64,000 nt of DNA. It comes from Klebsormidium nitens. Lineage: Eukaryota > Streptophyta > Klebsormidiophyceae > Klebsormidiales > Klebsormidiaceae. The notes beneath the pieces are model-generated. The model was not told the origin of the DNA. It made no database searches and saw only the letters and a list, made by a program, of their open reading frames with translations. Both the position numbers and the translations under genes were made by a program. This document shows positions 1 through 12,253 of the stretch, piece by piece (within the stretch, counting starts at the first letter, position 1; the number at the start of each line of letters is the position of its first letter). The stretch spans positions 1 to 64,000 of the forward strand of contig DF237387.1 in assembly GCA_000708835.1 (NCBI GenBank), read 5' to 3'.

Positions 1-1793
1 TAGTGTTTGATTGATACATCGTTGCATCATTCCTCTGGACTCGGTTGAGCTCTCAGCCTTCCTCGTCAAAGTGCCGTTCAGAGCAGAGGCGCACAAGTTT
101 GGCAATTCGCAGGCTTCGGCTGATCGGCTTCCTTAACCCTGGCCTCATGATCAGGGCAGATTTTGCAAACAATCTTGAAATATTCCACATCATAAGTCAA
201 CGGCAAGTCGTGACAAAAGAAGACTCAGCTTGCGCTTGATGATTCTGCCATTCCATGGACACCCTGGTCAAGGTTGACTCGCTTAAGCCGAAGAAACGAC
301 GGAATGGTTTGGAGCTTTGTTGTCACGAGTTCCACTCGATCTTCCCAGTCCTCCGCCAGTGAGGATAGTTTGATTGACCATATGCGTAAGTTCCTTCTTC
401 TTTCCCAGCAGGCTACATGTAGGCCGTAGATTGAACGTCGAAGGAGGACTACCAGTAGTTGAAAGCACTCTCCCGTCCTGGTCCGGAAACGAGAGGATAA
501 TCATGAGGACGTAGAGAGCAAAGGGGCCAGTATAAGTTTCAAAACCGGAGCTAGACTAGCGGAGTGACAAGCGGCAGCTGTAAGGAGACCAGTGAACTGC
601 GAATAAAACCTTGCAGCCATGATAACCCGCGCTGTTCAGAACAGTTTCGTCTGCTTCAAAGGGACGACAGCTAGTAGCGACATGGGATTTTGTGAGGCAG
701 CTCGACAGTCTTGCTCAGCTATTTCGATCGAGGAGTAGCCTCGATTCTTACACAATTAAACAGGCAAGTCAAGCAAGCTCTCCAATAAAGTCCATCCGTC
801 AAGAGTTTGGTTAAAGAGGCTTGAGTGAGGTACCCTAAGACTTCAGTGATGGTATAAACCCCCTTGTTGAAACTTTGCGCACAAATTGTAGGTGCATATG
901 CTCATCGGCTTCGACGATGGAAAGATCGACCATAAGCGTTGTTGTCAATCCTTTATCTGCTACTCGCGACTCGGTTTGACGTGATCTTGAGATGTCTATC
1001 TGTTGGTTTGCGAGGTTCTGACGTCGGTGCTTTGCACGGTGGCGAATCTGAAGAGGTGATGTGCACCGACGTTAGGAAGATCTTATTGGTCCTTAATACT
1101 TCGAGGCTATAAAGAAGAACTGATAAGAAGTCTACTACAACTTCGACTGTCGAGAACTTGATCCAGAAGGATTGATTGCTAAGGCCTAGCCAATAGCTGG
1201 TACCACGTTCGAGGTCGATTGGATTGTTGCAGGAGGCCGAGCAATGAATCGCCTACCGGTACGTACATTTTCTCAACAGCCTACTTGTAGCTCACTAGTC
1301 AACTTAGAGAATCTTTTCATCCGTTTAACATTCGCTGAACCACCCTGTTGCAGCACATGCCGACATCCATTTGGCCCTGCAGCATGTCGTTTTGGGATGC
1401 ACAAATGACTGGCGTCATCGTATCCTTCTCGTAGCAGCTTGTTGACAAAGCTTGCATGTGTATTCATAGCTTGCAGGCAGAAACAGAATGCGATCGTCTT
1501 TGAACGCTCGGGGTTGGTTTTTGAGACACAGAGGTTCGCTTCGCTTCTTTACTTTCGCAAAAGCCCTCTCCGAGCCTTCCCAAAAGCATCGGTCGCTTCC
1601 ACGGTGAGTGACTCAAACGCTGGATCGTATGGGCCAGATCTGGTCACAAAGCTTCGAGAAAGCGCAACATCCACCTGCAACTTTCTTTTGCCTCTTTCAG
1701 CATGATCAAGAGGGGACTTTGGGCCCTCTCGCAACTGAAATCACTCTTCGGTGCTTCCGTGTTGCGTTCACTTCCTTTCAAATGTGGTTGCAG
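1..1793. other. No coding gene seen; leader region of DLH copy 1
   Basis: I recognise no protein in the first 1.4 kb. From about 960 the sequence resembles the stretch beginning near 6850, so the tandem duplication starts around here. Close to the gene, a donor-like site at 1604 (ACG|GTGAGT) and an acceptor-like CAG ending at 1793 bracket a likely 5' leader intron. The same arrangement occurs in copy 2 (donor at 7505, acceptor ending at 7698). The upstream leader exons can be read in phase with the main ORF, but their protein is not conserved between the copies and copy 1 has an early stop. I therefore treat them as untranslated or uORF sequence. Confidence 0.4.
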
Positions 1794-4585
1794 ATGGACT
1801 TTCAATCCTTCTTTCTGGTCCCTGCCGCCCTGTTCATTTTGGTACTGGCAGCGCACCAATGTGCAGCCCTCAACATTAGCGAGGAGGCAGTCTCGGCCAG
1901 TGCCCCAAGCGCCTACCTCATCATGAAGAATGTTACCTATTCTGCCGACGTCCCTCTCATGGTGAGGCTCTACTCAGGGTGTACACAAGGAGACCCCAGG
2001 GGTTCTGTGGTTCTTCTTTGTAGGCGTTAGGTCTTACGCACGTTCTTTCCTTCTCAAGATCTGCATTGAAGAAGGGTTTCTGTGCCTTCTGGGGTAATAA
2101 TCCGTTTTCAAAGTTCGCCCAGATTTCAGAGCCCTTTGCAGCTTTTTGAGCCTGGGTCTAGATTACTCTCACTCTGTCGTCGTGAGAATGACATAGTCCG
2201 GAAGAGCAGAGACCGTACTGGAGGTGCGACAAGTTCAGACGAAAGGCGCGCACTGAATCACAGGGCACTGCTCCATATACTGGACCGTCAGCCACCGCAC
2301 TTTCTGGCCAAAAGCAATCCTGCAGATTGAGGAGCTGCAACGATCTTCTTCTCGGTCTTTATCGTGCTCCTCAACGGACATACCCTTTCCTTTGCCAGGG
2401 CTACCTGGCTTACGACAAGCGGATCAGCGCTCCCCGTCCGGGCCTTGTCGTCTTCCCTGACTGGGACGGCATCGGGGGATACGAATACTACCGGGCCAAA
2501 ATGCTCGCGGCGCTGGGCTACATAGGTGCGCGAGCACACAAAAACGCGACGTCCTCATTGCAATGAAGCAGGCAATGAAGACGGGCTTCCATCTTGTATC
2601 GGAGGTCGCTTCTTCACATTGCCTTTTTGGGAACCTGCCAGGACTTTTGCTTCTGTAATCCATGATAAGGAGAAAAGCACGCACGGGATTCCTTTCCTAA
2701 TCAAAGCAGTGTTTTGGTAGATACTGTCATTCCTCTCAAGAGAGGATACCGGTCGTTGTGAGAGTCGGATCAGCACCGACTCCGAGTCCCTGCGTCTACT
2801 GATTTCAATCACCTATCGGACATGACAGCTCAATTCTTACCCGGCCGCCTGACGTATTTTTGCAGTCTTCGTTGGAGACATCTACGGCAGCGACGTGGTT
2901 CAAGGCCCCTCACTTCCCGTGGATCTGAGGGCCCAGTACCTCCTGCAGCTAGTCAACCATCCGGATATTTTCCGGGGCCGGATGGTCGCTGCTCTCGCAA
3001 CCGTAAGCCATGGCCTTGACTCGTTCCAAATCTGCCGTTACTTAGGCCTTCGTTCTCCGATTCTGATCTCCTGCGGTCATCTGCTTTCCGGGTACCTGCT
3101 ATCGAGCTTCTCACGAGGACTGCTTTTTGTAAGTTTTTATCTGAGATTTTGCGCAATATTTTTGTCTGGCGCAGTTGAGAAAGGTTCCGAATGTGGCCAC
3201 CGCTAGGCTGGGTGCTGTGGGCTACTGCTTGGGTGGCACAGGAATCATCGAGCTGGCACGCGCTTATCCAAACGGCACTGACGGATTGAGCGGTAAGTAA
3301 AGCTCTAATGCTAAGTAAAAGCGTGTGTATGCACAGAACAGCTTATAGGAGAGTCCGACAGGCAAAGTGCTGTTCTGAAGGGGCGAATTTACAGCGCTTG
3401 CCCAACTTAAATCATATTTGACTGGTTGTCTGGCTACACTCGTACACTCAGTTCCGACTTAGGTGTATATAAAGATCCGTCTGGCCTCATCTGCTGCTTC
3501 CGATCCTGTTCATACGAAGCCCTGGGGGTGTAGAGCTTCTACAGACAACCAATTATTGACTGTAGATTACCAGCTGCGTTCTTACCAGCGCCCACAGTGT
3601 CTTTCTTTAGGCTCATTCCCTGTTTGCAACTCGCCCACCAAGCCTTGGTTTGTCGGACCATTCGCTGCCACGTGCAGGCGTTGTGGGCTTCCACGCGGGG
3701 AAGCTCGACACCGTCGGTTCCACGATCATGCCAAACGCCCCCATCGAGATTCTTCTGCTACAAGGGGGAAACGATACAAGCGTGGAAGGCCGGGGAAACT
3801 TCACGGCAAGCTCTCGCACTTGTAAAAGCGTTTATGCAGCTTCACTGCGAAGCTGACTGGATGATTCTCTTTTTGCAAAGGCACCGTTGCGAGCAATTGA
3901 ACGCGACGCAAGAAACAAAAATCCCGTGCGCTTGAAGAGAACCACAGAATGATAGTCTTGGTAAAGGTTCATGACCTAGTTCCCAGTATTCAATTAAAAG
4001 AGAGGAGTCAACCATCAGAAAGTGGAGAAACTCCGTCGGTGTTCTTTGAAGAGCAGCAAAGCCCTAACTCCGGTGGTCTTTTGGTATTCCTACGATGATA
4101 AGCAACCCGCGTGTTATTTGGACCGCAAGCTCAGTGTAAGCACTTTGCCTGCCAGGCCGAGATGAAGGCTGCCGACATCTCCTACAAAATCATCGACTAT
4201 CCCGGATCCTTCCACGCCTTCACAGAACCGTCCACAGTAAGTTCTCGAAGGAAGCCTTTGCGGTCTCTGGATGTAAATATGAGCAGCTCTCTTAGAACCT
4301 GCCTGAGTAGTAAAATGGACGTCCCAAGTACCCGAGGCGGAGGGACTTCCAATTGGCAAGCTGTGAGAACGTATGCGTAGAAGATAGGATATCCCTGTAC
4401 GCAGTCTCGTGATTGGACGCTGTATTGCTTTGTTCCAGGATACGTACGGCTCGAATCCCCAAGCGGACGAGCTTTCTTGGTCTGCCATGCGCTCCTTCTT
4501 AGACGACCATGTCGGATCAGTAACGCCCTTCAACGAGAATGCAACCGATGGGACGGCCACGACATCTTCTCAGGGTGGACAATGA
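1794..4585 (+). CDS. Dienelactone hydrolase family protein, secretory (copy 1, intact)
   Basis: Seven exons keep phase: 1794–1961, 2399–2525, 2866–3002, 3175–3292, 3678–3821, 4130–4236 and 4439–4585, giving 315 residues. DLH-family enzymes are alpha/beta hydrolases with a Cys-Asp-His triad that open cyclic ester (lactone) rings. All three parts are visible: the nucleophile Cys in GYCLGG (exon 4), an Asp in LLLQGGND (exon 5) and a His in PGSFHAF (exon 6). The N-terminus is a hydrophobic signal peptide ending near AAL, so the protein probably enters the secretory pathway; NVT and NGT sequons fit that. The start was chosen because this Met aligns with copy 2 and directly begins the signal peptide. 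The exon 5 donor (T|GTAAAA) is weak, but its phase matches the exon 6 acceptor, which copy 2 shares. The natural substrate cannot be told from sequence. Confidence 0.85.
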
Positions 4586-5656
4586 AGCTGGACAACGCCG
4601 TTTGTATATGTAAGGATCGACTATCGTTGTAGGACTCTGTTTGTGAACCGTCCAGTAAGGGAAGACAAACAAGAACAGTTGAGAATGAAGCAGCCTCCGG
4701 ACCTCGGGCTGTTATCAATTTCAATGCTGGCGATACCAGTAACGTGCGTTGCAAGTTTAGCCCCGCTGTTGCAAGTGATCGTTCAAGCAGTGCAAAGATA
4801 TGCAGGGTACAGGGTCATACCGATCCCAGCCCCGCAAACGTTTGTACCACTTCTAATCCGACGCCTGAAAAAATTAATTTTTCATCTGGACATTGATGGC
4901 AGCCAGACAGCATCGAAATCTGATCACGAACTCAATTCGATTGTATTCTGGAAAGTTGCTTGCTTACATCTTTTTGACAGAAGTCCAACTACCTAGTGGC
5001 ACGTACCGAAAGCGGAGTGCTTAATGCCAGGAACTGCGCTTGTATGTCGTCATGGGTGGTATCTTGACTGCGAGAGTAAGTAACCTAGTAGTTGCTAGAT
5101 TCGCAGCCGCTTCGGCATCCATGTTCATTAGTGTGCTCTGATGTTATCCTCTGTCATGCCCTGGACCTGTGCACTCGACTTGAGATAGGACCCAGAATCG
5201 CAAGGCAGTCCTGCCGCCCTGGCAGCATGCACGCATAGAGTCGCTGAATCCAACGGCAATACACACAAGTTCGAAAGCTTCAATCTACCTGCCCGGCGGG
5301 TCCGCGCATCTAGCCGCCCATGCACAACTTCGATCTTTCGAACATGCAAGAGCTTTCAAAGGTAGTTGTATGCAAGCGCAATTGATCAACTCGAATCGGG
5401 CCTTTTGATGACAGGGCACGCCTGTGTCCTGATTGAATGTCTTGTACGATCTCAAATGTACCATGTGGGCGGCCGCTTATATTCGCATCATGTACATGGA
5501 TGTTAAATCATCTCATGCAGCTGCCGCGGCACCATGCAGGCGTTGGACTTCTGCATGCCGTCATGTGCAGCGAGTATTACTGTCCCAGTACAATATGATA
5601 TTAGTATCGGTTATTGACCGCCCACTTAGTATCTGTGAATGTGGAAGCACTCCCTG
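4586..5656. other. Intergenic, nothing recognised
   Basis: This stretch lies between DLH copy 1 and the truncated AN fragment, which is convergent. It should hold the 3' end of the DLH transcript. I see no convincing exon, RNA gene or repeat. Confidence 0.4.
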
Positions 5657-6511
5657 TTACACCAACGATTCTTCTTCGGCTTCAGCTTTCGTTTCCAGCT
5701 TTTGTGATGACCCCACCATATCGTCAAGCAGCATGTCCTCAGCTTCCTCTGGGGGTACCGCCAAAACTTCGATCGACAAGGCCAAGCTAATTTGCAAAAC
5801 CGCAGCTCTTCTCCATGTTTGAAATTCCTCTGGTTGTGGAACTTTGCAACTGGTCACAATGAGACACTCAGGCAACCCGATACATCAGGATGTTAGCCAA
5901 TGAATTTCCACTTGCAGTGTCTTATGTGGGACTTCACCGCCAAGCCCTTCAAGCATCGAACGACCGAAAGGTAAGACAGTAGAGGGTTGACCTGAAAACC
6001 TGTGGGAGTAGGCATTCAAACGCGAAATTGCTCACCTCCGGATAATTTTGCTGGAGATGACGCAGTCCGCAAGACTTGTGCCGGTGACCAGCTAGTTTTC
6101 TAGCGTGTCCAAAATGAAGTTGACGAACATCAACTCCAGTCTCCGAGTGGCCTGGACAAAGTGGATTGAGGGTGAGGTTTGACACATGTCCGGCCCTGGA
6201 GGCATATTCTAAGCCTGCCAGAAAAGCGACGAGCTGTCAAGCAACGTCTAGAATACCTGCAAAAGAGGCAAACGCTGGGATTAATCAGCAAGCCACCTTA
6301 AAAAGTGCATCAGACGTGAGTAGCGACCAAAACACACCCCCCAACTTTCATAGCCACTAGAAAGCTCATGGCTCATGAACGCAGGCGCGAGAAAGAACTT
6401 CCGCATAAGCGCGCACAATACCTGCGAATTGGATGGATACCCCTTGGACGTCCGTTCCCGCACTTGACGCAGCTTCCCATCCGCCACCAACGATCGGAAG
6501 CCGAGGCGTTC
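5657..6511 (-). pseudogene. Truncated, decayed 3' fragment of ANGUSTIFOLIA (last three exons)
   Basis: Three blocks match the last three exons of the full AN gene at 12254–13143. The block 6464–6511 (16 codons, GFRSLVADGK) is intact. The block 6036–6151 is one base shorter than its 117-bp counterpart and has an in-frame TAG where the full gene has TGG (EN-stop versus ENW). The block 5657–5791 still ends in EEESLV-stop, but its acceptor AG has become AA. No earlier AN exon lies upstream; similarity stops just past 6511, matching about 13150 in the full gene. It is therefore a dead remnant left by tandem duplication. Small stretches might still be transcribed from read-through. Confidence 0.85.
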
Positions 6512-6519
6512 CTGGCCGG

Positions 6520-7698
6520 CTGAGGTGATGGTGTCATGGTGATTCCCGTCCCAGCGGATCCCCGGGGGGACGGGGAGTGCTGGCAACTCGAAGGGCTCCA
6601 GCGTGGGGGAGAAAGAAACAGCTTTGGTCAGCGGGGTTGAAAGATGTGACCAGGTTCTGTAACGCTCAGCCAAGCACGTAGGACCAAAACTTAATTCTAT
6701 CCTGACGTTGCTTGAAACATAGCAAGACGCCCCTTTAAGCAACCAGATCCAGATTACTATCGCCCTACTTCTATAGTCAATGAAACTCAACTCCCATCAT
6801 GCCCGCTTTAAGCTAGCGTTGCTGATGATTCAATACAAGTTGGTACTGGCGTCTTGAGAATGTCCAACTGCTGGTGTGCGAGGCTTTCTGACGTCGTTGA
6901 ATATTACTTGTTCAGATTTGTCACCGTGCTTTGCCGTCAGCGATCTTAACGGTCCTCCTTGCCTTGAGGTCGTAGAGACACACGATTATCAAGTTTCTAA
7001 TAAGGAGGCTGCTGCAACGTCGACTATATATTAGGAACTTCCAAGTGTATCGATTGCTAATATATAAGAGAGTCGCTGGTGTCAAGTTCGAGGCGATGGG
7101 ATTGCCTTGCAGGAAAACGAGCAACTTGTATCGCCTACCGGCCAGTAAGATCTTTGAAAGCCTATTGGTAGCTTATTAGTCAACTTAAAGGATTTTCAAC
7201 CGTCAATTATTAATTGCAAGACAATTCCCTGGACCACCCTGTAGCAGCATATGCCTTGTGTGACTCCCACTTGCCAGCATCCATTGGGCCCTGCAGCATG
7301 TCGGTTCTGGATGCAGAAATGGCCGGCATCGTCGTATTCTGTCTTGCAGTTGTTTGCAATTTTATAACTCACAGGCAGGAGCGAAAGTCGAAACTGTCCT
7401 CATTCGCTAGTGATCGGCTACCAGGAAAAGTGAATCCTGCCACTTCACTTCCAGAAAAGCCCTCTCACAACCCGGAAGCAACAGTCGATCGCGAAGCTGC
7501 CAGGGTAAGTGACTCAATGCCTCATAAAGAGAGCCAGATCTGGTTAGCTGTGGGTTTTGTGAGCGCAGCCTCAGCCTTAAGATTCATTTTGTGCGTGAAC
7601 TCATGACCACGAGGCAATCGCAGACCTTCTCACGATCCTCCATCCGAAAGAGCTTACCAGTGTTTTCTTATCTCTCAGCTTTTGGGAACTGTCTGCAG
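6520..7698. other. Duplication junction and leader region of DLH copy 2
   Basis: Similarity to AN ends near 6520, and similarity to the DLH copy 1 leader begins again near 6850, so the junction of the two duplicated units lies between. A leader-type donor at 7505 (GTAAGT) and an acceptor-like CAG at 7698 repeat the arrangement seen before copy 1. I see no other gene here. Confidence 0.45.
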
Positions 7699-10600
7699 AT
7701 GAGCTGTCCATCCTTCTTCGTGGTGTGTGCCGCCCTGATCGTCTTGGCACTGGCAGCGCATCAAAGTGCAGCCCTACCAATCAGCGAGGAGAGAGTTTCG
7801 GCCAGTGCGCCAAGCGCGTACCTCGTTCTGAAGAACGTTACCTACTCTGCGGACATCCCTCTCAAGGTGAGGGGCGTACAGAAAGAGACCCAAAGGTTTG
7901 TGCGCGCGTCTTAGATGGTAGATCCTAAGTCATAGTTTCACCTCTCCCAAAGCATACGTGAATTGTCAGATTGGAGGTGTTGTTTGAGTGCGTTTCGGTG
8001 CCACAAACCGTTTCTTAGGGGCGCATCAGATATCAAAACTCCTCTCTACTCTTTCGAGCTTGGATCTGAGGTGCAAAGTCTGCCTTAGTTGGAGATGAAC
8101 AGGTCCGCAACCGCAGAGACCGTAACTGAAGTTGATACGAATACCGAAACGAACGGCTCGCGCTTTAAAGCAGGGCACTGCTCCACATTCTGGACGATCA
8201 GCCACAGCCACGTGTACGCTGTCTGGCCAGAGTCTTGTGCAGATCAACGAGCTGCCTTCATCATCTCCTTCGCTGTCTTTGGCGTTTTCATAGACGGACA
8301 TCCCTTTTCGTTTGCCAGGGCTACCTGGCTTACGACAAGCGGATCGCCGCGCCTCGCCCGGGCCTCGTCGTCTTTCCTGACTGGGACGGCATCGGGGGAT
8401 ACGAACATTACCGGGCCAAAATGCTCGCGGCTCTGGGCTACATAGGTGCGCGCGCGCACAAAGACGCGACGGCCTCATTGCAATGAAGACCCATCTTGTC
8501 AGAGATCGCTTCTTAACTCGGCCTTTTCGCAGGTCTGCCAGGACGTTTGCATAGAGACTCCGGGTCTGTATCCAGCAGCTAGAGTCTATAGAGTAAAAAC
8601 GTGTTAAGAGTCGTCTCATTATTTGAGATCAAACTTTCAGTGTTTCGGTATACTTTGTTCCTCTCCTGCATCAATCGGACAGGATCGGATTGTTCCGAGA
8701 ATCGAAATGACGTCGAGTCCAACCCCTTCCGTCTAGTGATCCGACTTATCGGCCTCAGCTCGAATCCTACCCGTGTTTTTGCAGTCTTTGTGGGAGATCT
8801 CTACGGCAGCGACGTGGTTCAAGGCCCCTCTCTTTCCCAGGATCTGCGGGCAGATTACCTCCGGCGCCTAGTCCAGAACCCCAAAACCTTCCGGGGCCGC
8901 ATGCTGGCTGCCCTCGCAACCGTGAGCCGCACCCTCAGGATCGATCCAGATTGCTTGCACGCAGGCGCCCTTCGTTCCCCTGCTCTTGTTTGTGCGGCCA
9001 CCTGCCTTGCCTGGACTGTCGAGCTTCTTACGAAGACTGCTTCTCCTGAGAAATTTTGCAAATGTTTCTATATCTGACGCAGTTGAGAAAGGTTCCGAAT
9101 GTGGACACAACTAGGCTGGGTGCTGTGGGCTACTGCCTCGGTGGCACAGGGATCATCGAGCTGGCACGTGCGTATCCAAACGGCACTGACGGACTGAGCG
9201 GTAAGTCCGGCGCTTTCGACGGCGTAAGTTGTGCGTATGCATAGAACAGGTTATAGGGGACGTGCTCGATACTTCGACAGGCAAAGTGCTGGTTGAAAGG
9301 GGGAAAATTACTCCGCTTGCCCAACTTGAATTCCATTCGAATGGTTTCTGATCGCAACCGTACATGCAATCAGGAATAATGGTATTCTCAGGGATACCCC
9401 TCGCTTCATTTGCTGCTTCTAATCCTGGTTGAGAGAAGCCCATGAGCTTTAGTGCTCTTAAAGACAAGCCGTTACTGTCTCGCATATCTGGCAGCTACCC
9501 ACAATGCTTTTCCACTTAGCTAAATCCAGTTAGCTAAATCCAGTTCTGCAACCTATACACCTTTCCATTCGAAACCAAGTCTTGATTTCAATAACCTAGT
9601 TTATGTATCTTGCCACGTGTAGGCGTTGTGGGCTTCCACGCCGGGAAGCTCGACACGCGGTTCCAAGATCGTGCTGGACGCCCCTATCGAGATTCTCCTG
9701 CTACAAGGGGGAAGCGACCCGACCGTTACAGGCCGGGAGACTTTCACGGCAAGCCCTTGCACTTTCTGAGGCGTCTTTGCAGCTCTGCTGCGCGGCTAGA
9801 TGCGGGATCTTCTTTTAAAGTCTAGAGCTACGGTTACGTTACTTCGAATCTGACGCAGGTTGAGTTGGAAATCTGTGCGCTTGGAAAAACGTTGACATTG
9901 GAAGTCGTCAGCTCAGCATTCCGATTCGACTGGTTCAAACTTCAGCAGATTCTTTCGGGAATAAGCCCCAAGTCCGCGGATTGTTGCTGTGCTGGAGAGA
10001 TAAGCAGAGTCCCAAACCGCATTTGCATATGTTTCGTCGGCGTCTACATACGACTCCCGTGCCTGTACTGAGCTTTGACGCCGAAGAAGAAGTTGGCAGG
10101 TTGATCAAGGCCAGCGAAAAGGCTGCTTGTCAACTGATAAAGAAATTGGATCGCGCGTAACCACAAGCTCAATGTGAGCAATTTGCCTGCCAGGCCGAGA
10201 TGAAGGCTGCCAACGTCTCCTACAAAATCATCGACTACTCCGGATCCTTCCACGCCTTCACAGAACCGTCTGTGGTGAGCAATTGGAAGGAAAGGTTGCC
10301 ATCAGTGATGTCGATCAGTGATCTAACCAGCTCTGATCTAATCTGTCCCGCAAAACAGTCTGAATGTTTCCAGTCCCTGTGTTTTAGATTCTCCCAACCC
10401 ACAAGCTGCGGAAGTGTATGCGAGGCGATTCATATGTTGCTAAACGCAAGCTCCTGATCGGAAGCTGTAATTTCTTGTTTTAGGAGACGTATGGCTCAAA
10501 TCCCCAAGCGGACGCGCTTTCTTGGTCTGCCATGCGCTCCTTTTTGGACGATCACGTGGGATCTGTGACGCCCTTCAACGAGAACGTAACGGATCGGCCC

Positions 10601-10717
10601 GCATCCGCACCTGAGCCAGCGTCAGCACCTGAGCCAGCGTCAGCACGTGAGCCAGCGTCAGCACCTGAGCCAGCGTCAGCACCTGAGCCAGCTTCAACGC
10701 AACGCCATTCGGAGTAG
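7699..10717 (+). pseudogene. Dienelactone hydrolase family gene, copy 2, probably disabled
   Basis: The exons parallel copy 1: 7699–7866, 8319–8445, 8785–8921, 9083–9200, 9623–9764, 10168–10274 and 10484–10717. Exons 1–4, 6 and 7 are open and keep the signal peptide, GYCLGG nucleophile motif and SFHAF histidine motif. Exon 5 is 142 bp instead of 144: two bases are missing after GKLDT, which puts the catalytic-Asp segment (LLLQGGSD) out of frame. The donor GT at the end of exon 5 has become TC at 9765–9766. The summed exons are not a multiple of three. The last exon is longer than in copy 1 because of an in-frame hexapeptide repeat (ASAPEP-like). A non-homologous splice inside exon 5 could rescue a shorter protein, but none is obvious. 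Confidence 0.65.
10594..10700 (+). repeat. 18-bp tandem repeat in the DLH copy 2 C-terminus
   Basis: About five to six copies of an 18-bp unit (gcacctgagccagcgtca) encode Ala-Ser-Ala-Pro-Glu-Pro in frame just before the stop codon. One unit reads AREP instead of APEP. Copy 1 has no such repeat; its tail is a short TATTSSQGGQ. The repeat arose after duplication. The low-complexity tail lies outside the hydrolase fold. Confidence 0.85.
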
Positions 10718-12253
10718 ACGGACAATAGAGCAAGTGATACTGGAAGCGACCTCAGGTGTCCGCAAATTTGTTGCTGACAATCGTACGGATGTGCGTTGCA
10801 AAGAACAGCCCTGGCTACCGACTATTGTTTGACTAATAAAGCCGCTGTGCTTGATTGACAGATCCTTAAACGGCATGTATTGACGCGCCGCAGTACATAT
10901 ATAGGATTAGCGCAACTATTCGAGGTCTACGATTTGTTGAGCACTGAAGTAATCTTTCGATCAGCTGTTACCCAATACTCAGACAATCCATATCCAGTTT
11001 ACAGCAGCCAGAGAGCATCGATATCCTTTTCAGTCGTAGGTCAAGCATCCGTTGACCCGGGGAGTAGGACAAGGATGCATGTCATGATCATTGCAGCACG
11101 CGAAGTTTTAATGAGGATTCAGTGCAGCCATGCACACCCCATGCACAGATCATAGAATTGGATGTCATTTACAGGTACTCGGCGTTAATAAGATGCCTGC
11201 AGGAGGCGGCTCAAGTTGCTAATAAGCATGGTGCATCATACAATCTTTGGAGTAAGCAGTCATCATCATCAGGCCGCGCTACTGAGGGTAGTTTATACAA
11301 GCTGGGCGATAACTTAAGTGGCCAATCCACTTTGCCTTTCGTCGGCTAGCTGACCTCGTAATATTTGAAAACGGTCTTCAAACATGTCACAGGCCTTGTA
11401 AGTTCCACGCGAGCCATGGCATGAAAAAGGCCGCGTGCTTTAAAAGCTCTAGCTAGCTAGCACGCGCAGAAGCTTGCTCGATGGTAAACGTACCGGGAAA
11501 TTAGGGGAACAGAGATACTTATGTTTGATCGTCTTTTATCATCATAGTAATATTGTTTTCGGTAGAGTAGATCCCATGTTAAGAGATTACCGATCTCTTT
11601 AAATTAGCCGCCTCGTTCGGGCGTAGCAACACTCGAGGCTGCTCTTAATATCGGGGCCCCTCGTGTTCACGCGAAGCAAGTCGCGGGGACCGGGAGCTAT
11701 CAGGCTGGGGCAGGGGGGCCTTCGGACAGCGCGTTAACAAGTCTTCTCATCACCAGATTACGACAAAATTAGAGTTGTCGAGTGCCATTAGCCATACGAA
11801 CAAAATGTCATTGATCTTATAAAAGGTGATGTATCAAATGCATTATAATCTGCACAAACAGCCCCGCGCATCATTAGAACAAGTTTAGCACGTATGATGA
11901 AGCGAACATAACTATGTATGTGCATGACGGAACGGTGATATTGTGCAGGGTTTTTCTCAATTACACATGCACAAGCAGCGTCGTTGTCCGACGTTGGCAG
12001 CTTCCAGGGCAACGAATTTTCTCCTCAGCTAGACCTCGGTTTAACAAGATTAGGATACACAAAGATGTGTCGATCCGTCGCAACAGCTCAACCTCACAAC
12101 AGTCAGTAGCGGGATAGAGGAATTAGTTGAGAAACATGATGCGTCCTCCATTACCATCTTTTCAGCTTTTGGACTTATCAAGCACCTAACAGCAAAAACA
12201 GACGTAACGACTGTATAACGCATAAGAAAACCTGTGAGTATGGAAGCACCCTG
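10718..12253. other. Convergent intergenic region, nothing recognised
   Basis: This separates DLH copy 2 (plus) from the AN 3' end (minus). It should contain both 3' UTRs. There is a short GC-rich patch near 11610–11745 without an open frame. I find no exon, tRNA or mobile element. Confidence 0.4.
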
